This document shows positions 1 to 8,556 of a stretch of DNA of 64,000 nt, piece after piece. Each line of letters begins with the position of its first letter. Within the stretch, counting starts at the first letter, position 1. Under the pieces are notes generated by a model that was not told the origin of the DNA, made no database searches, and saw only the letters and a list, made by a program, of their open reading frames with translations. The stretch lies in contig NZ_JAHRIB010000172.1 in assembly GCF_019090165.1 (NCBI RefSeq), forward strand, positions 36,725 through 100,724, given 5' to 3'. The DNA is from Streptomyces sp. BV286 (GTDB lineage: Bacteria > Actinomycetota > Actinomycetes > Streptomycetales > Streptomycetaceae). The translations under genes and the position numbers were made by a program.

Positions 1-1
1 T

Positions 2-373
2 TTCAGCCGGGGAGACGCGCAGCGTGAGGCCACCGAACTGGAACGGCTCGATCAGACAGCGGTCGCTGTCGTGGGGGCCGGCCCGGGAGAGACCGAGCGG
101 GTAAGGATTCGTCAGGAGTCGTCCTGGCAGACGCGCTTCGAAAGCCTCCTGGAGGGCCTGAGCGCCGACGAACGCGACCAGGTTGCCGCTGAACTGCGTG
201 CCGTGCTCGACGAACACGCCGACGTGTTGGGGTCGGTGTCGGCCGGACCGGGTGGGCTGGCCGTCGGCGGGAACCTGGACATCCGCGCCGAGGACGGTTC
301 GATCGCGGCAGGAGTGATCAACGGAGGTGCGGCGATCGGTTCCCCTCCGAAGCCGGATCCGGTTCAGGGCTGA
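2..373 (+). CDS. Small helical protein, N-terminus cut by window edge
   Basis: This frame is open to the left edge and stops at 371-373, so only the C-terminal part of the protein is seen. A GTG at 71 could serve as an internal start, but the residues before it read as coding too, so I treat the gene as truncated. The visible part is a charged helical segment (SSWQTRFESLLEGLSADERD onward) followed by a glycine-rich tail containing DIRAEDGSIAAGVINGG. That tail resembles the DxSIAxG motif at the start of the downstream STAND NTPase. Similar small proteins precede NB-ARC/TPR genes in Streptomyces, which is general knowledge rather than a match I could run. Function unknown; it probably acts with the next gene. 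Confidence 0.6.
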   Translation, partial: FSRGDAQREATELERLDQTAVAVVGAGPGETERVRIRQESSWQTRFESLLEGLSADERDQVAAELRAVLDEHADVLGSVSAGPGGLAVGGNLDIRAEDGSIAAGVINGGAAIGSPPKPDPVQG

Positions 374-465
374 CCGGACCGGCTATAAGCGGCCCTCCTG
401 CTTTTCGTCCAGGTACCGCACGGGAGAACGGTCTCGTCGTCAGCGCGAGCGACCAGAGCATCGCT

Positions 466-3117
466 GTGGGCTACGCCGCTCAGGTCGTTCAGTACGCAGC
501 CGAACGGCAGCCTGTGGCATGGCCGTACCGGATGGGTGTCATCCCTGCGGAGGCGCACTGTTTCCAGCATCGCAGTGCCGTGGACCATCTCGACGCGGCA
601 ATGGCCGACGGTGGGACGGCGGTGCTGTGCCAGGTGCTGTCGGGTACCGGCGGTGTCGGCAAGACACAGCTCGCGGCTCGCTACGCGCGCCATCAGTGGA
701 GCGCCGGCACGGTGGATCTGCTGGTCTGGGTCACTGCGGGCAACCGGGACGCGATCGTTTCCAGCTACGCGCATGCCGGCCGGAAGCTGGCCGGTGCGGA
801 TGGTGGAGATCCTGAACAGGCCGCCCAGGACTTCCTGATCTGGCTGGAGGTCACTGACCGCCGTTGGCTTGTCGTACTGGATGACCTCGCTGACCCTGGT
901 GATCTGCGGAGCCTGTGGCCCCCGGAGCACCCAACGGGGCGTGTGGTGGTAACCACACGACGTCAGGATGCCGCACTGGCCCACGACCGGCGGCGGTTCA
1001 TCACCGTCGGTCTGTTCACGCCGGAAGAGGCCACGGCCTACCTCGTTGCCAAGTTCGCCGAACGCGACATACGGGACGACCCTGAGGAGATCCGGGGACT
1101 CGCCGCGGATCTGGGCTGTCTGCCGCTCGCCCTCGCGCAAGCCACCGCCTACATGGCTGACCGGCGTATGGGCTGCGGCGAGTATCGAAGGCGACTGGCC
1201 GACCGGCGGAGCGCGCTCTCGGAGATTCTTCCCGAGGACGGAGCGCTGCCGGACGAGCAGCGCTCGACCGTGGCCGCCACATGGTCGCTGTCGATCGAAC
1301 TGGCCGATCAGCTCAAACCGGTCGGTCTGGCCCGTCCCATGCTCCGACTGGCCAGCATGCTCAACCCCAACGGCATCCCCCTCCCTGTGCTGACCAGCCC
1401 CGCGGCCCTGGCCTGCCTGGGGCCAACCGCCCGCCTGCCCGAAACCGCCCGCGAAGCGATGCTGTGCCTGCAGCGGCTGAGCCTCGTCGACGTCGACCTC
1501 GTGGAAGGCAGTCTGCGAGTCCACAGTCTCATTCAGCGGGCCACCCGGGACGAGTCCGTGGCGGCCGGGGACGAGTTCGGCCGGATCACCGAGACGGCAG
1601 CGCAGGCACTGCTGGAGGCCTGGCCTGCCGTCGAGGCGGACATGGGCGGTGAGGTACTTCGAGCCAACACCGAGGCGCTGCACAGGAATTCGGGATCGAT
1701 CCTCTGGTCGGCGGGCACCCATGACGTGTTGCTACGGGCGGGACGCAGCCTGGGCAGGGCTGGACAGTTGGCTTCGGCGATCGACTACTGGGAGAAGCTG
1801 CAGAACGTCGCCGAGGACTGCCTCGGCCCTGATCACCCCGACTCGCTCGCCATCCGCGGTCACCTGATCGGCTCGCGCTTTCGCACCGGGGACCGGATGG
1901 GGGCGATCACCGCGGCCACCCATCTGCTCGACGACTGGAAGCGGAGCCGAGGCCCCGACCACCTCGGCACGCTGACCATCCGAAGCAACATCGCCGAGTG
2001 GCTCGGCCGGTCGGGAGATCTGGACGCGGCCATATCTGCCACCAGTTCACTACTCGCCGATCAGACGCAGGTGCTGGGCGCGGAGCACTCCGACACGTGG
2101 GCCACCCACCGCATGCTCATTCACTGGCATCTCAGTGCCAGCGATCCCGGATCCGCGATCGCCGAATTGCGGAAGCTGTACGCCATTCAGCTTCGGGCGC
2201 TGGGGCCCGAGCACTCCCAAGTTCTCTTCATCCGCCGCCGACTGGCCATGCACATGCTCGACACGGGAGAGAGTCCATTGGCGGAGGTGGAGCTGAGAGA
2301 AGTTCTTGCCATCCTGAATCGCACACTGGGCCCGGAACATTCCGAGACCGTACGCACCAGCCGCGCGCTTACGCACTGTGTACGACTGGTTGCGAAGCTG
2401 AAGCGCCAGCAGCAGGCCGAGGAATCTCGTGACGGTCCCCACAGCGCCGCTGCATCCGGCACTGCGAAGAGCGTACCCAAGCAGGCGAAAGGGAAGCCGA
2501 AATCCCAGGCAGTCATTGCTTTGGAAGGTCATATCGCGGCCCGCAGAGTGAGAGCCGGAAACAATGGGGCATCCATCAGCATTCTCCGCCGTCACCTCGC
2601 ACTTCAGCGTGAGCAGGAGGACGGTCGAACGGACGCGGTGGCCGCACTGCGTTTGGCTCGCGATGACATCGAACGAAATCTCGGCCCGGATCACCGTGAA
2701 ACGCTCGCGGTCCGGGGTGCCATCGCTGAATGGCTGAAGCGGGCCGGCCGCCTGACCGACGCGGCCTCCATGCTGGAGGTACTGCTCGACGACACCGAGC
2801 GGTTGTTTGGTCAGAAGGACCGTGCCACTGTGGCGACGCGCGCGCACCTCCGCAGTGTGCTCCAGCTCCGCGGGGGAGATGCCAGGTCATGGCACGGTCG
2901 TATTCACAGGACTACGTCCCCGCCGTCCGCCTCAAAGTCCGCCTATTTCCTGCGCTGGCGTGCGGCCGACGGCACTCCACAGTCGATGGGCCCTTTCGAG
3001 AGCGGCGATGTCGCGCGGCAGGCGGGCGTATATGCGAGAAACGGGGGTGGCACAGCGATACAAGTGGTCAAGCAGGAGGCCGATGACCGGTCCACCAAAG
3101 AAGACCCGCTTCCCTGA
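466..3117 (+). CDS. STAND NTPase (NB-ARC domain) with C-terminal TPR repeats
   Basis: An 883-residue signal-transduction ATPase. Walker A is GTGGVGKT at residues 60-67, Walker B is WLVVLDDL near 135-142, the sensor-like strand is VVVTTRRQD, and the GxP-type motif is LGCLPLALAQA. Together these define the NB-ARC class of STAND proteins. A winged-helix-like region follows, then tetratricopeptide-type helices from about residue 410 to 790 with the recurring LGPDH or LGPEHS motif. The last 80 residues form a separate, unrecognised segment. GTG 466 is the first usable start after an in-frame open stretch; the residues just upstream (LVVSASDQSIAVG) also look conserved, so the N-terminus is uncertain. 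STAND proteins oligomerise on sensing a ligand. In bacteria they serve as regulators or as anti-phage or programmed-death switches. Its role here is unknown. Confidence 0.85.
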   Translation: MGYAAQVVQYAAERQPVAWPYRMGVIPAEAHCFQHRSAVDHLDAAMADGGTAVLCQVLSGTGGVGKTQLAARYARHQWSAGTVDLLVWVTAGNRDAIVSSYAHAGRKLAGADGGDPEQAAQDFLIWLEVTDRRWLVVLDDLADPGDLRSLWPPEHPTGRVVVTTRRQDAALAHDRRRFITVGLFTPEEATAYLVAKFAERDIRDDPEEIRGLAADLGCLPLALAQATAYMADRRMGCGEYRRRLADRRSALSEILPEDGALPDEQRSTVAATWSLSIELADQLKPVGLARPMLRLASMLNPNGIPLPVLTSPAALACLGPTARLPETAREAMLCLQRLSLVDVDLVEGSLRVHSLIQRATRDESVAAGDEFGRITETAAQALLEAWPAVEADMGGEVLRANTEALHRNSGSILWSAGTHDVLLRAGRSLGRAGQLASAIDYWEKLQNVAEDCLGPDHPDSLAIRGHLIGSRFRTGDRMGAITAATHLLDDWKRSRGPDHLGTLTIRSNIAEWLGRSGDLDAAISATSSLLADQTQVLGAEHSDTWATHRMLIHWHLSASDPGSAIAELRKLYAIQLRALGPEHSQVLFIRRRLAMHMLDTGESPLAEVELREVLAILNRTLGPEHSETVRTSRALTHCVRLVAKLKRQQQAEESRDGPHSAAASGTAKSVPKQAKGKPKSQAVIALEGHIAARRVRAGNNGASISILRRHLALQREQEDGRTDAVAALRLARDDIERNLGPDHRETLAVRGAIAEWLKRAGRLTDAASMLEVLLDDTERLFGQKDRATVATRAHLRSVLQLRGGDARSWHGRIHRTTSPPSASKSAYFLRWRAADGTPQSMGPFESGDVARQAGVYARNGGGTAIQVVKQEADDRSTKEDPLP

Positions 3118-3187
3118 CGCTCGGTTGTCCGCGCGCTCGATCCGAACCGCCGCCCGTCGGCGTCGGCGGACGACCGGATCGGTCACT

Positions 3188-3320
3188 GCTGGGCGCCCAT
3201 CCGTTGCCGTCCGGTTCTTGAAGTATATGAACGTGGCGCCGTCGTCGAATGCGTACGACCTCGGCTCGGACACCTCAAGACCGCGTTCGGTCAGTTCGGC
3301 GTGGGCCGCCTTGATGCCGG
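3188..3320 (-). pseudogene. Frameshifted remnant of a glyoxalase/VOC-family gene
   Basis: Read on the minus strand this stretch gives KAAHAELTERGLEVSEP then DDGATFIYFK. It aligns with the intact VOC protein at 4181-4621 (KAAYEELTARGLEVSEP, QDGGTFMHF). By eye about 70-75% of bases match over roughly 125 bp. A one-base deletion just after TACTTCAAG breaks the frame; restoring it recovers the PDGNGW motif of the intact gene. Both ends of the gene are missing. It lies between the STAND gene and the SLATT gene in the same orientation as the intact VOC gene. It is best read as a decayed homologous fragment that arrived with, or was left behind by, a rearrangement. Confidence 0.75.
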
Positions 3321-3410
3321 TGGTTCCTGCGCAACAAGCGCCAGGAGCGGGAGGAGTGCCGCAGCGAGGTGACGGCCTTCGAACTGCGGAAGAATCTGCC
3401 TGTGCCGTAG
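3318..3410 (+). pseudogene. Possible C-terminal gene fragment
   Basis: An open stretch without a start codon begins at the end of the VOC remnant and stops with TAG at 3408-3410. It encodes WFLRNKRQEREECRSEV followed by TAFELRKNLPVP, a plausible charged C-terminal tail of a protein. Sitting in a junction next to another gene fragment, it may be a second remnant from the same rearrangement. I do not recognise its family, and chance openness in GC-rich DNA is possible. Confidence 0.25.
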
Positions 3411-3447
3411 CGGCAGGTCGAGCGCCAAGAGAGCGGAGTCGTGAAGC

Positions 3448-4017
3448 ATGGGAGAATCAGCTCACTCTGAGACGCAAAAGACCGGCTGGGGCAGTGTGTT
3501 GTTCAGGTCGGGTGGCATGAAAGCCCCTTCTGATCCGCCTGTAGGCCAAGGGGGCCTCGCTGTTGTTTCCTACTATGTTGAATCCTACGAGAAAGAGTAT
3601 GCCAGGATACGAAATTTCTCTAAAATGAGAGTAAGCGGTGTGATTACTCTTGTTGCGACTCTTAATGCAGGGATCGCCGTCCTGGGAGTGGCCAGCGCGG
3701 CCTGGAAATATCCGTGGTTCGGTCTGGCGAGTACTGCCCTTGCTGGGGTTGTCGGAATTCTGGCAGCTCGGAATAACCTGTTCCGTGATCAGGAGCTCTG
3801 GCAGCTCAGATCCATGATTCTGTCGAAACTTCAGCAGATCAAGAGAGAGATGAGGTACCGCATTGCGAGCGGTGAGGACGAGCAGCTCGTGGCATCTGAG
3901 ATCATGAAGAAGCTCGACGAAATTCTGGATCAGGATCTGGCCGGCTGGTCCGGCGTGAGTCGTTCCGCGAGTGCGCCTGCTGAAAATACTTCACCAAGGT
4001 TGAACTCTACGAATTAG
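3448..4017 (+). CDS. SLATT-domain (DUF4231-like) two-helix membrane protein
   Basis: A 189-residue protein. An amphipathic helix (SYYVESYEKEYARIRNFSKM, about residues 41-60) leads into two adjacent hydrophobic helices (about 62-84 and 89-106). A long cytoplasmic helical tail follows with the pattern NNLFRDQELWQLRSMILSKL and KREMRYR. This layout is typical of SLATT domains, which are predicted pore-forming effectors in nucleotide-linked and other conflict systems. Base composition is clearly poorer in GC, with many A/T third positions, unlike the flanking genes, which suggests recent transfer. ATG 3448 is used here; ATG 3517 is also in frame, and neither has a strong Shine-Dalgarno sequence. 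It could be the effector of the STAND protein upstream, but the 330-bp gap with gene remnants argues against a simple operon. Confidence 0.75.
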   Translation: MGESAHSETQKTGWGSVLFRSGGMKAPSDPPVGQGGLAVVSYYVESYEKEYARIRNFSKMRVSGVITLVATLNAGIAVLGVASAAWKYPWFGLASTALAGVVGILAARNNLFRDQELWQLRSMILSKLQQIKREMRYRIASGEDEQLVASEIMKKLDEILDQDLAGWSGVSRSASAPAENTSPRLNSTN

Positions 4018-4102
4018 ATGCTGTCGACTGCGTAATGAGGCTGAGGTTTGGCGGCCCACCTGGGCAGAGACGGATTTCTGGCTCGCTGAGGATGTCACCC
4101 AA

Positions 4103-4128
4103 CCCCGCGCCCTCTGCGAGGCGCGGGG
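4103..4128. terminator. Hairpin between convergent SLATT and VOC genes
   Basis: A 9-bp perfect stem (CCCCGCGCC / GGCGCGGGG) with an 8-base loop lies between two convergent genes and could end both transcripts. There is no T-run, as is usual for Streptomyces terminators. Confidence 0.5.
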
Positions 4129-4180
4129 CACCATTGGCGATTGCCGACGTTTCAGGGCCGGAGAGGCCCGGTTACGGCGT

Positions 4181-4621
4181 CTACCGCGCCTGGTCCGACG
4201 AATCCTTCATCAGTTGGTGCAAGGGCTTCGTGGCGCGCTCGCGGAATTCCTGGATGGCCCAGCCGTTGCCGTCCGGGTCCGTGAAGTGCATGAACGTGCC
4301 GCCGTCCTGAGGGGCGTACTGGACGGGCTCGCTCACCTCCAGGCCCCGGGCCGTCAGCTCCTCGTACGCCGCCTTGGCGTCCGCCACGACCAGCTGCATG
4401 CCGTGGTACGTGCCCGGCTGGGGCGTACCCGTCGGGATCGGCACACCCTGGGCGAGCGCGATCGAACAGCCGGAGCCCGGGGGCGTCAGCTGTACCACGC
4501 GGGTACCCGGCATGACCTCCTGGTCGAGGTCGACGTGGAAGCCGACCTTGTCCTGGTAGAAGGCCTTGGACCGGTCGATGTCGGAGACCGGCAGCACCAT
4601 CACTTCGAAGGCCATGTCCAT
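4181..4621 (-). CDS. Glyoxalase/bleomycin-resistance (VOC) family protein
   Basis: A 146-residue single-module vicinal oxygen chelate protein. It shows the paired beta-alpha-beta-beta-beta pattern: FEVMVLPVSDIDRSKAFYQD at the start, GMQLVVADAKAAYEEL in the middle and FMHFTDPDGNGWAIQEF near the end. VOC proteins bind a divalent metal and act in glyoxalase, dioxygenase or antibiotic-binding roles; the substrate cannot be told from sequence. ATG at 4621 is preceded by an AAGGAG-like sequence (GGAGTCGTCC on the coding strand). A broken homologous fragment lies at 3188-3320. Confidence 0.85.
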   Translation of the reverse strand: MDMAFEVMVLPVSDIDRSKAFYQDKVGFHVDLDQEVMPGTRVVQLTPPGSGCSIALAQGVPIPTGTPQPGTYHGMQLVVADAKAAYEELTARGLEVSEPVQYAPQDGGTFMHFTDPDGNGWAIQEFRERATKPLHQLMKDSSDQAR

Positions 4622-4664
4622 GGACGACTCCTTTGTCGTACGCGATGAGTAGGTCGTACGTCAG

Positions 4665-5183
4665 TCAGCAGGTCGTGCGTCGGTCGAACCGCCAGCGGGT
4701 CTGGCTGAACGGCTCCCCCTTACCGAAGCCGAAAACGGTCCCGGGCGCCACCGAGAAGACGAGGGCTTTGCCGGAACCGTGGTGGAAGTGCCCGTTCCGC
4801 ACCTCGAAGTGCCAGAAACTGCCGTACTTGCTCTCCCAGGCCGCGGCCAGCTCGCGCAGCCTGTCGTCGTCGGAGACGCGGACCGCCTCGCCCTCGGCCA
4901 CGAGGTCGTACCCCTCGTTCCAGGTGTTGGTGCCGGTGGTCAGTACGACGTGCGGGTTCAGGGCGAGGTTGCGTGCCTTGCGCTCCTCGGGGCCGGTGCA
5001 GAAGTGCAGCGCGCCCCGCGACCACACCGCGGGCAGCGGTGTCACATGCGGCCGCCCGTCGGGCCGTACTGTCGAGATCCAGAACAGCTCCGCTTCACGG
5101 AGCAGGGCCTCGGCCTCGGACCAGGGGCGGGCGGTGGCGGTCTCGTCGCTGTACCGGGCATCCAGTTCGGACCGTGGTTCCAT
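4665..5183 (-). CDS. Pyridoxamine 5'-phosphate oxidase-like FMN-binding protein
   Basis: A 172-residue split-barrel flavoprotein. The region LFWISTVRPDGRPHVTPLPA, then ALHFCTGPEERKARNLALNP and HVVLTTGTNTWNEGYDLV, is the classic PNPOx-like core that binds FMN or F420. The C-terminus has GFGKGEPFSQTRWRF, common in Streptomyces members annotated as pyridoxamine oxidase family. The start is ATG 5183 because AGGAGGAG lies a few bases upstream on the coding strand; the longer frame upstream is noise. Probably a reductase or oxidase of unknown small-molecule substrate. It is divergent from glnE. Confidence 0.85.
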   Translation of the reverse strand: MEPRSELDARYSDETATARPWSEAEALLREAELFWISTVRPDGRPHVTPLPAVWSRGALHFCTGPEERKARNLALNPHVVLTTGTNTWNEGYDLVAEGEAVRVSDDDRLRELAAAWESKYGSFWHFEVRNGHFHHGSGKALVFSVAPGTVFGFGKGEPFSQTRWRFDRRTTC

Positions 5184-5492
5184 GAGCTCTCCTCCTGGAC
5201 CTGGTGGACTGCGGGTGGTCCTCGGCGGACCACGGGGGTTTCCCACAAGGGCAGACCCCGGTCCGCGGCGGAATTCATCGGTCCGCGCGACCCGTTCCCC
5301 CCTCGCGCGGCCGTCGGCTCCCCTCGCGCGGTCAGCGCCCAGGGGAGCGGGCGGGCCGGCGCGGTGGCCCGTGACGGTGGCCGAGGCGCGTGGGGCGTCG
5401 AAACCGTCCTCCGCGTCCAGGCGCTTCGCCCAGGCTCTCCGGTTAGGCTCGACCCCGTACGACCTTGATCGTGTGGGAGGACGGAGGCCGGG
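5184..5492. promoter_or_regulatory. Divergent intergenic region, PNPOx-like gene / glnE
   Basis: A 309-bp region that must hold both promoters. Apart from the ribosome-binding sequences next to each start (AGGAGGAG on the minus strand, GGACGGAGG before glnE) I see no clear operator, GlnR-box match or hairpin. Confidence 0.5.
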
Positions 5493-8489
5493 ATGACGGT
5501 GCCGGGACGCAGGAGCAGTACCTTCACGCGTCTGCTGCGGCACGGTTTCACCGATCCGTCGGCCGCCGAGCGGCTGCTGGACAGCGCGGAACTCGCGGCG
5601 GTGACGAACGACCCGGTGCTGCTCGACGCGCTGGGAGCCACCGCCGACCCGGATCTGGCCCTGCTCGGGCTCGTACGACTCGTCGAGGCGCAGGAGAGCC
5701 CCGCGGGACAGCGGGAACTGCTCGACACGCTGATCGCGTCGAAGCCGCTGCGCGACCGGCTGCTCGGGGTCCTCGGCGCGTCCACCGCGCTCGGCGACCA
5801 CCTCGCGCGCCATCCCCTCGACTGGCAGGCCCTCGTGACGTACGAGGCGCAGGACCTGCACCCGGGCGTAGTGGAGTTCGAGCGCGGGCTCGCCGACGCC
5901 ACCGATCCCGTGTCGCTGCGGGTCGCCTACCGGCGGTGCCTGCTGTCCATCTCGGCCCGTGACGTGTGCGGGACGACCGACGTCGTGCAGGCCGCGGCCG
6001 AGCTCGCCGACCTCGCGACCGCCACCCTGCGGGCCGCGCTCGCCATCGCCCGGACCGCCGCGCCCGAGGACGCCGCGATGTGCCGTCTCGCGGTGATCGC
6101 GATGGGCAAGTGCGGTGGCCACGAGCTGAACTACGTGTCCGACGTCGACGTCATCTTCGTCGGTGAGGCCGTGGAGGGAGCCGACGAGGACAAGGCCCTG
6201 CGGGCCGCCACCCGGCTGGCGTCCCACCTGATGCGGATCTGCTCCGAGACCACCGTCGAGGGATCCATCTGGCCCGTGGACGCCAACCTGCGGCCCGAGG
6301 GGCGCAACGGACCGCTCGTACGGACGCTCAGCAGCCACCTCGCCTACTACCAGCGGTGGGCCAAGACCTGGGAGTTCCAGGCCCTGTTGAAGGCCCGGGC
6401 CGTCGCCGGGGACGTCGACCTGGGCGAGAAGTACGTCGCCACGCTGTCACCGCTGGTGTGGCAGGTCGCCGAGCGGGACAACTTCGTCACCGACGTGCAG
6501 AAGATGCGGCGGCGCGTCGTCGAGAACATTCCGCCCGCCGAGATCGAGCGTGAACTGAAGCTGGGGCCCGGCGGGTTGCGGGACGTCGAATTCGCTGTAC
6601 AAATGCTGCAGTTGGTGCACGGCCGGGTCGATACCTCGCTGCGGAGCGGGACCACGCTGGACGCCCTGAAGGCGCTGGCCGCGGGCGGGTACGTGGGGCG
6701 CGTCGACGCCGTCCAGTTCGACGAGGCCTACCGGTTCCTGCGGTCCATGGAGCACCGCATACAGCTCTTCCGGCTGCGGCGTACGCACCTCGTGCCCGAG
6801 GACGAGGCCGATCTGCGGCGTATCGGGCGCTCGCTCGGGCTGCGGACCGACCCCGTCACCGAGCTGAACCGTGAGTGGAAACGGCACGCCGGTGTGGTGC
6901 GGCGCCTCCACGAGAAGCTCTTCTACCGTCCGCTGCTCGACGCCGTCGCCCAACTCGCGCCGGGCGAAGTCCGGTTGAGTCCGGGCGCGGCCAGGGAGCG
7001 GATGGTCGCCCTGGGCTACGCGGACCCCGCCGCCGCGTTGCGGCACCTGGAGGCGCTGGCCTCCGGCGTCTCCCGCAAGGCCGCCATCCAGCGGACCCTG
7101 CTGCCCGTCCTGCTGGGCTGGTTCGCGGACTCCGCCAACCCCGACGCGGGCCTGCTCAACTTCCGCAAGGTCTCGGACGCGCTGGGCAAGACGCCCTGGT
7201 ACCTGCGGCTGCTGCGGGACGAGGGGGCCGCCGCCGAGAACCTCGCCCGGGTCCTGTCCGCCGGGCGGCTCGCCCCCGACCTGCTGATGCGCGCGCCCGA
7301 GGCCGTGGCACTGCTCGGGAACGGGGACAGCGGCGGCCTCGAACCCCGGGCCCGGCCCCATCTGGAGCAGGAGATCCTCTCCGCGGTGGGACGGGCCGCC
7401 GGGGGAGAGGCCGCGGTCAACGCCGCCCGTGGCGTGCGGCGGCGGGAGCTGTTCCGCACGGCTGCCATCGACATCGTCAGCTCGTACGGCACCGAGGAGA
7501 CGCCGGCCAACGCCGACCAGGGCGCGCTGGTGGACCTGGTCGGGGGTGCCATCTCGGATCTGACGGCGGCGACGATCGCGGGCACCCTGCGGGCCGTCGT
7601 CCGGGACGGCTGGGGCGACACCCTGCCCACCCGCTTCGCCGTCATCGGCATGGGCCGCTTCGGCGGACACGAACTGGGTTACGGGTCCGACGCGGACGTG
7701 CTGTTCGTGCACGAGCCCCGGGACGGCGTGGGCGAGGAGGAGGCCGCCCGGGCCGCCAGCGCCGTCGTCTCCGAGATGCGGCGGCTGCTGCAGATGTCCA
7801 GCGCCGACCCGCCGCTGCTCATCGACGCCGACCTGCGGCCCGAGGGCAAGTCCGGCCCGCTCGTACGGACGTTGAAGTCCTACGAGGCCTACTACCGCCG
7901 GTGGTCGCTGGTGTGGGAGTCGCAGGCACTGCTGCGGGCCGAAGTCGTCGCCGGGGACGAGGAGTTGGGGCAGCGGTTCCTGGAGCTCGCCGATCCGCTG
8001 CGGTATCCGGCGGAAGGGCTCGGGGAGGACGCCGTGCGGGAGATCCGGCGGCTGAAGGCCCGGATGGAGTCGGAGCGGATGCCCCGCGGGGCCGACCCGA
8101 CGCTGCACACCAAGCTGGGACGGGGCGGCCTGTCCGACGTGGAGTGGACCGTGCAGCTGCTCCAACTCCAGCACGGGTGGGCGGAGCCGGGGCTGCGGAC
8201 CACGCGTACGCGCGAGGCCCTGGCCGCGGCGTGTGCGGCCGGGCTGATCTCCGGCGAGGACGCCGGGATCCTGGACGAGGCCTGGGTGCTCGCCACCCGG
8301 GTGCGCAACGCCGTGATGCTGGTGCGCGGGCGGGCCGGCGACACGTTCCCCTCCGACGGGCGCGAACTGGCGGCGGTGGGGCGGTACCTGGGGTACGGGC
8401 CGGGTCACGTGGGGGACATGCTCGACGACTATCGGCGTACGACGCGACGGGCCCGGGCCGTGGTGGACGAGCGGTTCTACGGGGCGTGA
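5493..8489 (+). CDS. glnE: Bifunctional glutamine synthetase adenylyltransferase/deadenylyltransferase GlnE
   Basis: This 998-residue enzyme attaches AMP to, and removes it from, glutamine synthetase I, tuning nitrogen assimilation. It has the two tandem nucleotidyltransferase halves of GlnE. The N-terminal half carries GKCGGHELNYVSDVDVIFV at about residues 205-223. The C-terminal half carries GRFGGHELGYGSDADVLFV near 720-738. Each half is followed by a helical GlnD/GlnE-type domain with LGPGGLRDVEF and LGRGGLSDVEW. The length matches actinobacterial GlnE. ATG 5493 follows GGAGG. Its target, GlnA with the modifiable tyrosine, is encoded at 41789-43198. Confidence 0.97.
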   Translation: MTVPGRRSSTFTRLLRHGFTDPSAAERLLDSAELAAVTNDPVLLDALGATADPDLALLGLVRLVEAQESPAGQRELLDTLIASKPLRDRLLGVLGASTALGDHLARHPLDWQALVTYEAQDLHPGVVEFERGLADATDPVSLRVAYRRCLLSISARDVCGTTDVVQAAAELADLATATLRAALAIARTAAPEDAAMCRLAVIAMGKCGGHELNYVSDVDVIFVGEAVEGADEDKALRAATRLASHLMRICSETTVEGSIWPVDANLRPEGRNGPLVRTLSSHLAYYQRWAKTWEFQALLKARAVAGDVDLGEKYVATLSPLVWQVAERDNFVTDVQKMRRRVVENIPPAEIERELKLGPGGLRDVEFAVQMLQLVHGRVDTSLRSGTTLDALKALAAGGYVGRVDAVQFDEAYRFLRSMEHRIQLFRLRRTHLVPEDEADLRRIGRSLGLRTDPVTELNREWKRHAGVVRRLHEKLFYRPLLDAVAQLAPGEVRLSPGAARERMVALGYADPAAALRHLEALASGVSRKAAIQRTLLPVLLGWFADSANPDAGLLNFRKVSDALGKTPWYLRLLRDEGAAAENLARVLSAGRLAPDLLMRAPEAVALLGNGDSGGLEPRARPHLEQEILSAVGRAAGGEAAVNAARGVRRRELFRTAAIDIVSSYGTEETPANADQGALVDLVGGAISDLTAATIAGTLRAVVRDGWGDTLPTRFAVIGMGRFGGHELGYGSDADVLFVHEPRDGVGEEEAARAASAVVSEMRRLLQMSSADPPLLIDADLRPEGKSGPLVRTLKSYEAYYRRWSLVWESQALLRAEVVAGDEELGQRFLELADPLRYPAEGLGEDAVREIRRLKARMESERMPRGADPTLHTKLGRGGLSDVEWTVQLLQLQHGWAEPGLRTTRTREALAAACAAGLISGEDAGILDEAWVLATRVRNAVMLVRGRAGDTFPSDGRELAAVGRYLGYGPGHVGDMLDDYRRTTRRARAVVDERFYGA

Positions 8490-8556
8490 CCTCGCGGGCG
8501 GCGAGCCGGTCAGCGGGCACGCGGCCGCACCCGAATCCGGTGCCCCGCCGCCGCCC

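Noticed and set aside
466..3117. Long minus-strand open frame (364-1722) opposite the STAND gene
   Set aside because: The plus strand has Walker A, Walker B and TPR motifs; the reverse frame has none.
3188..3320. VOC remnant as an intact small gene on the minus strand
   Set aside because: A frameshift and loss of both ends relative to the full VOC gene make it a remnant.
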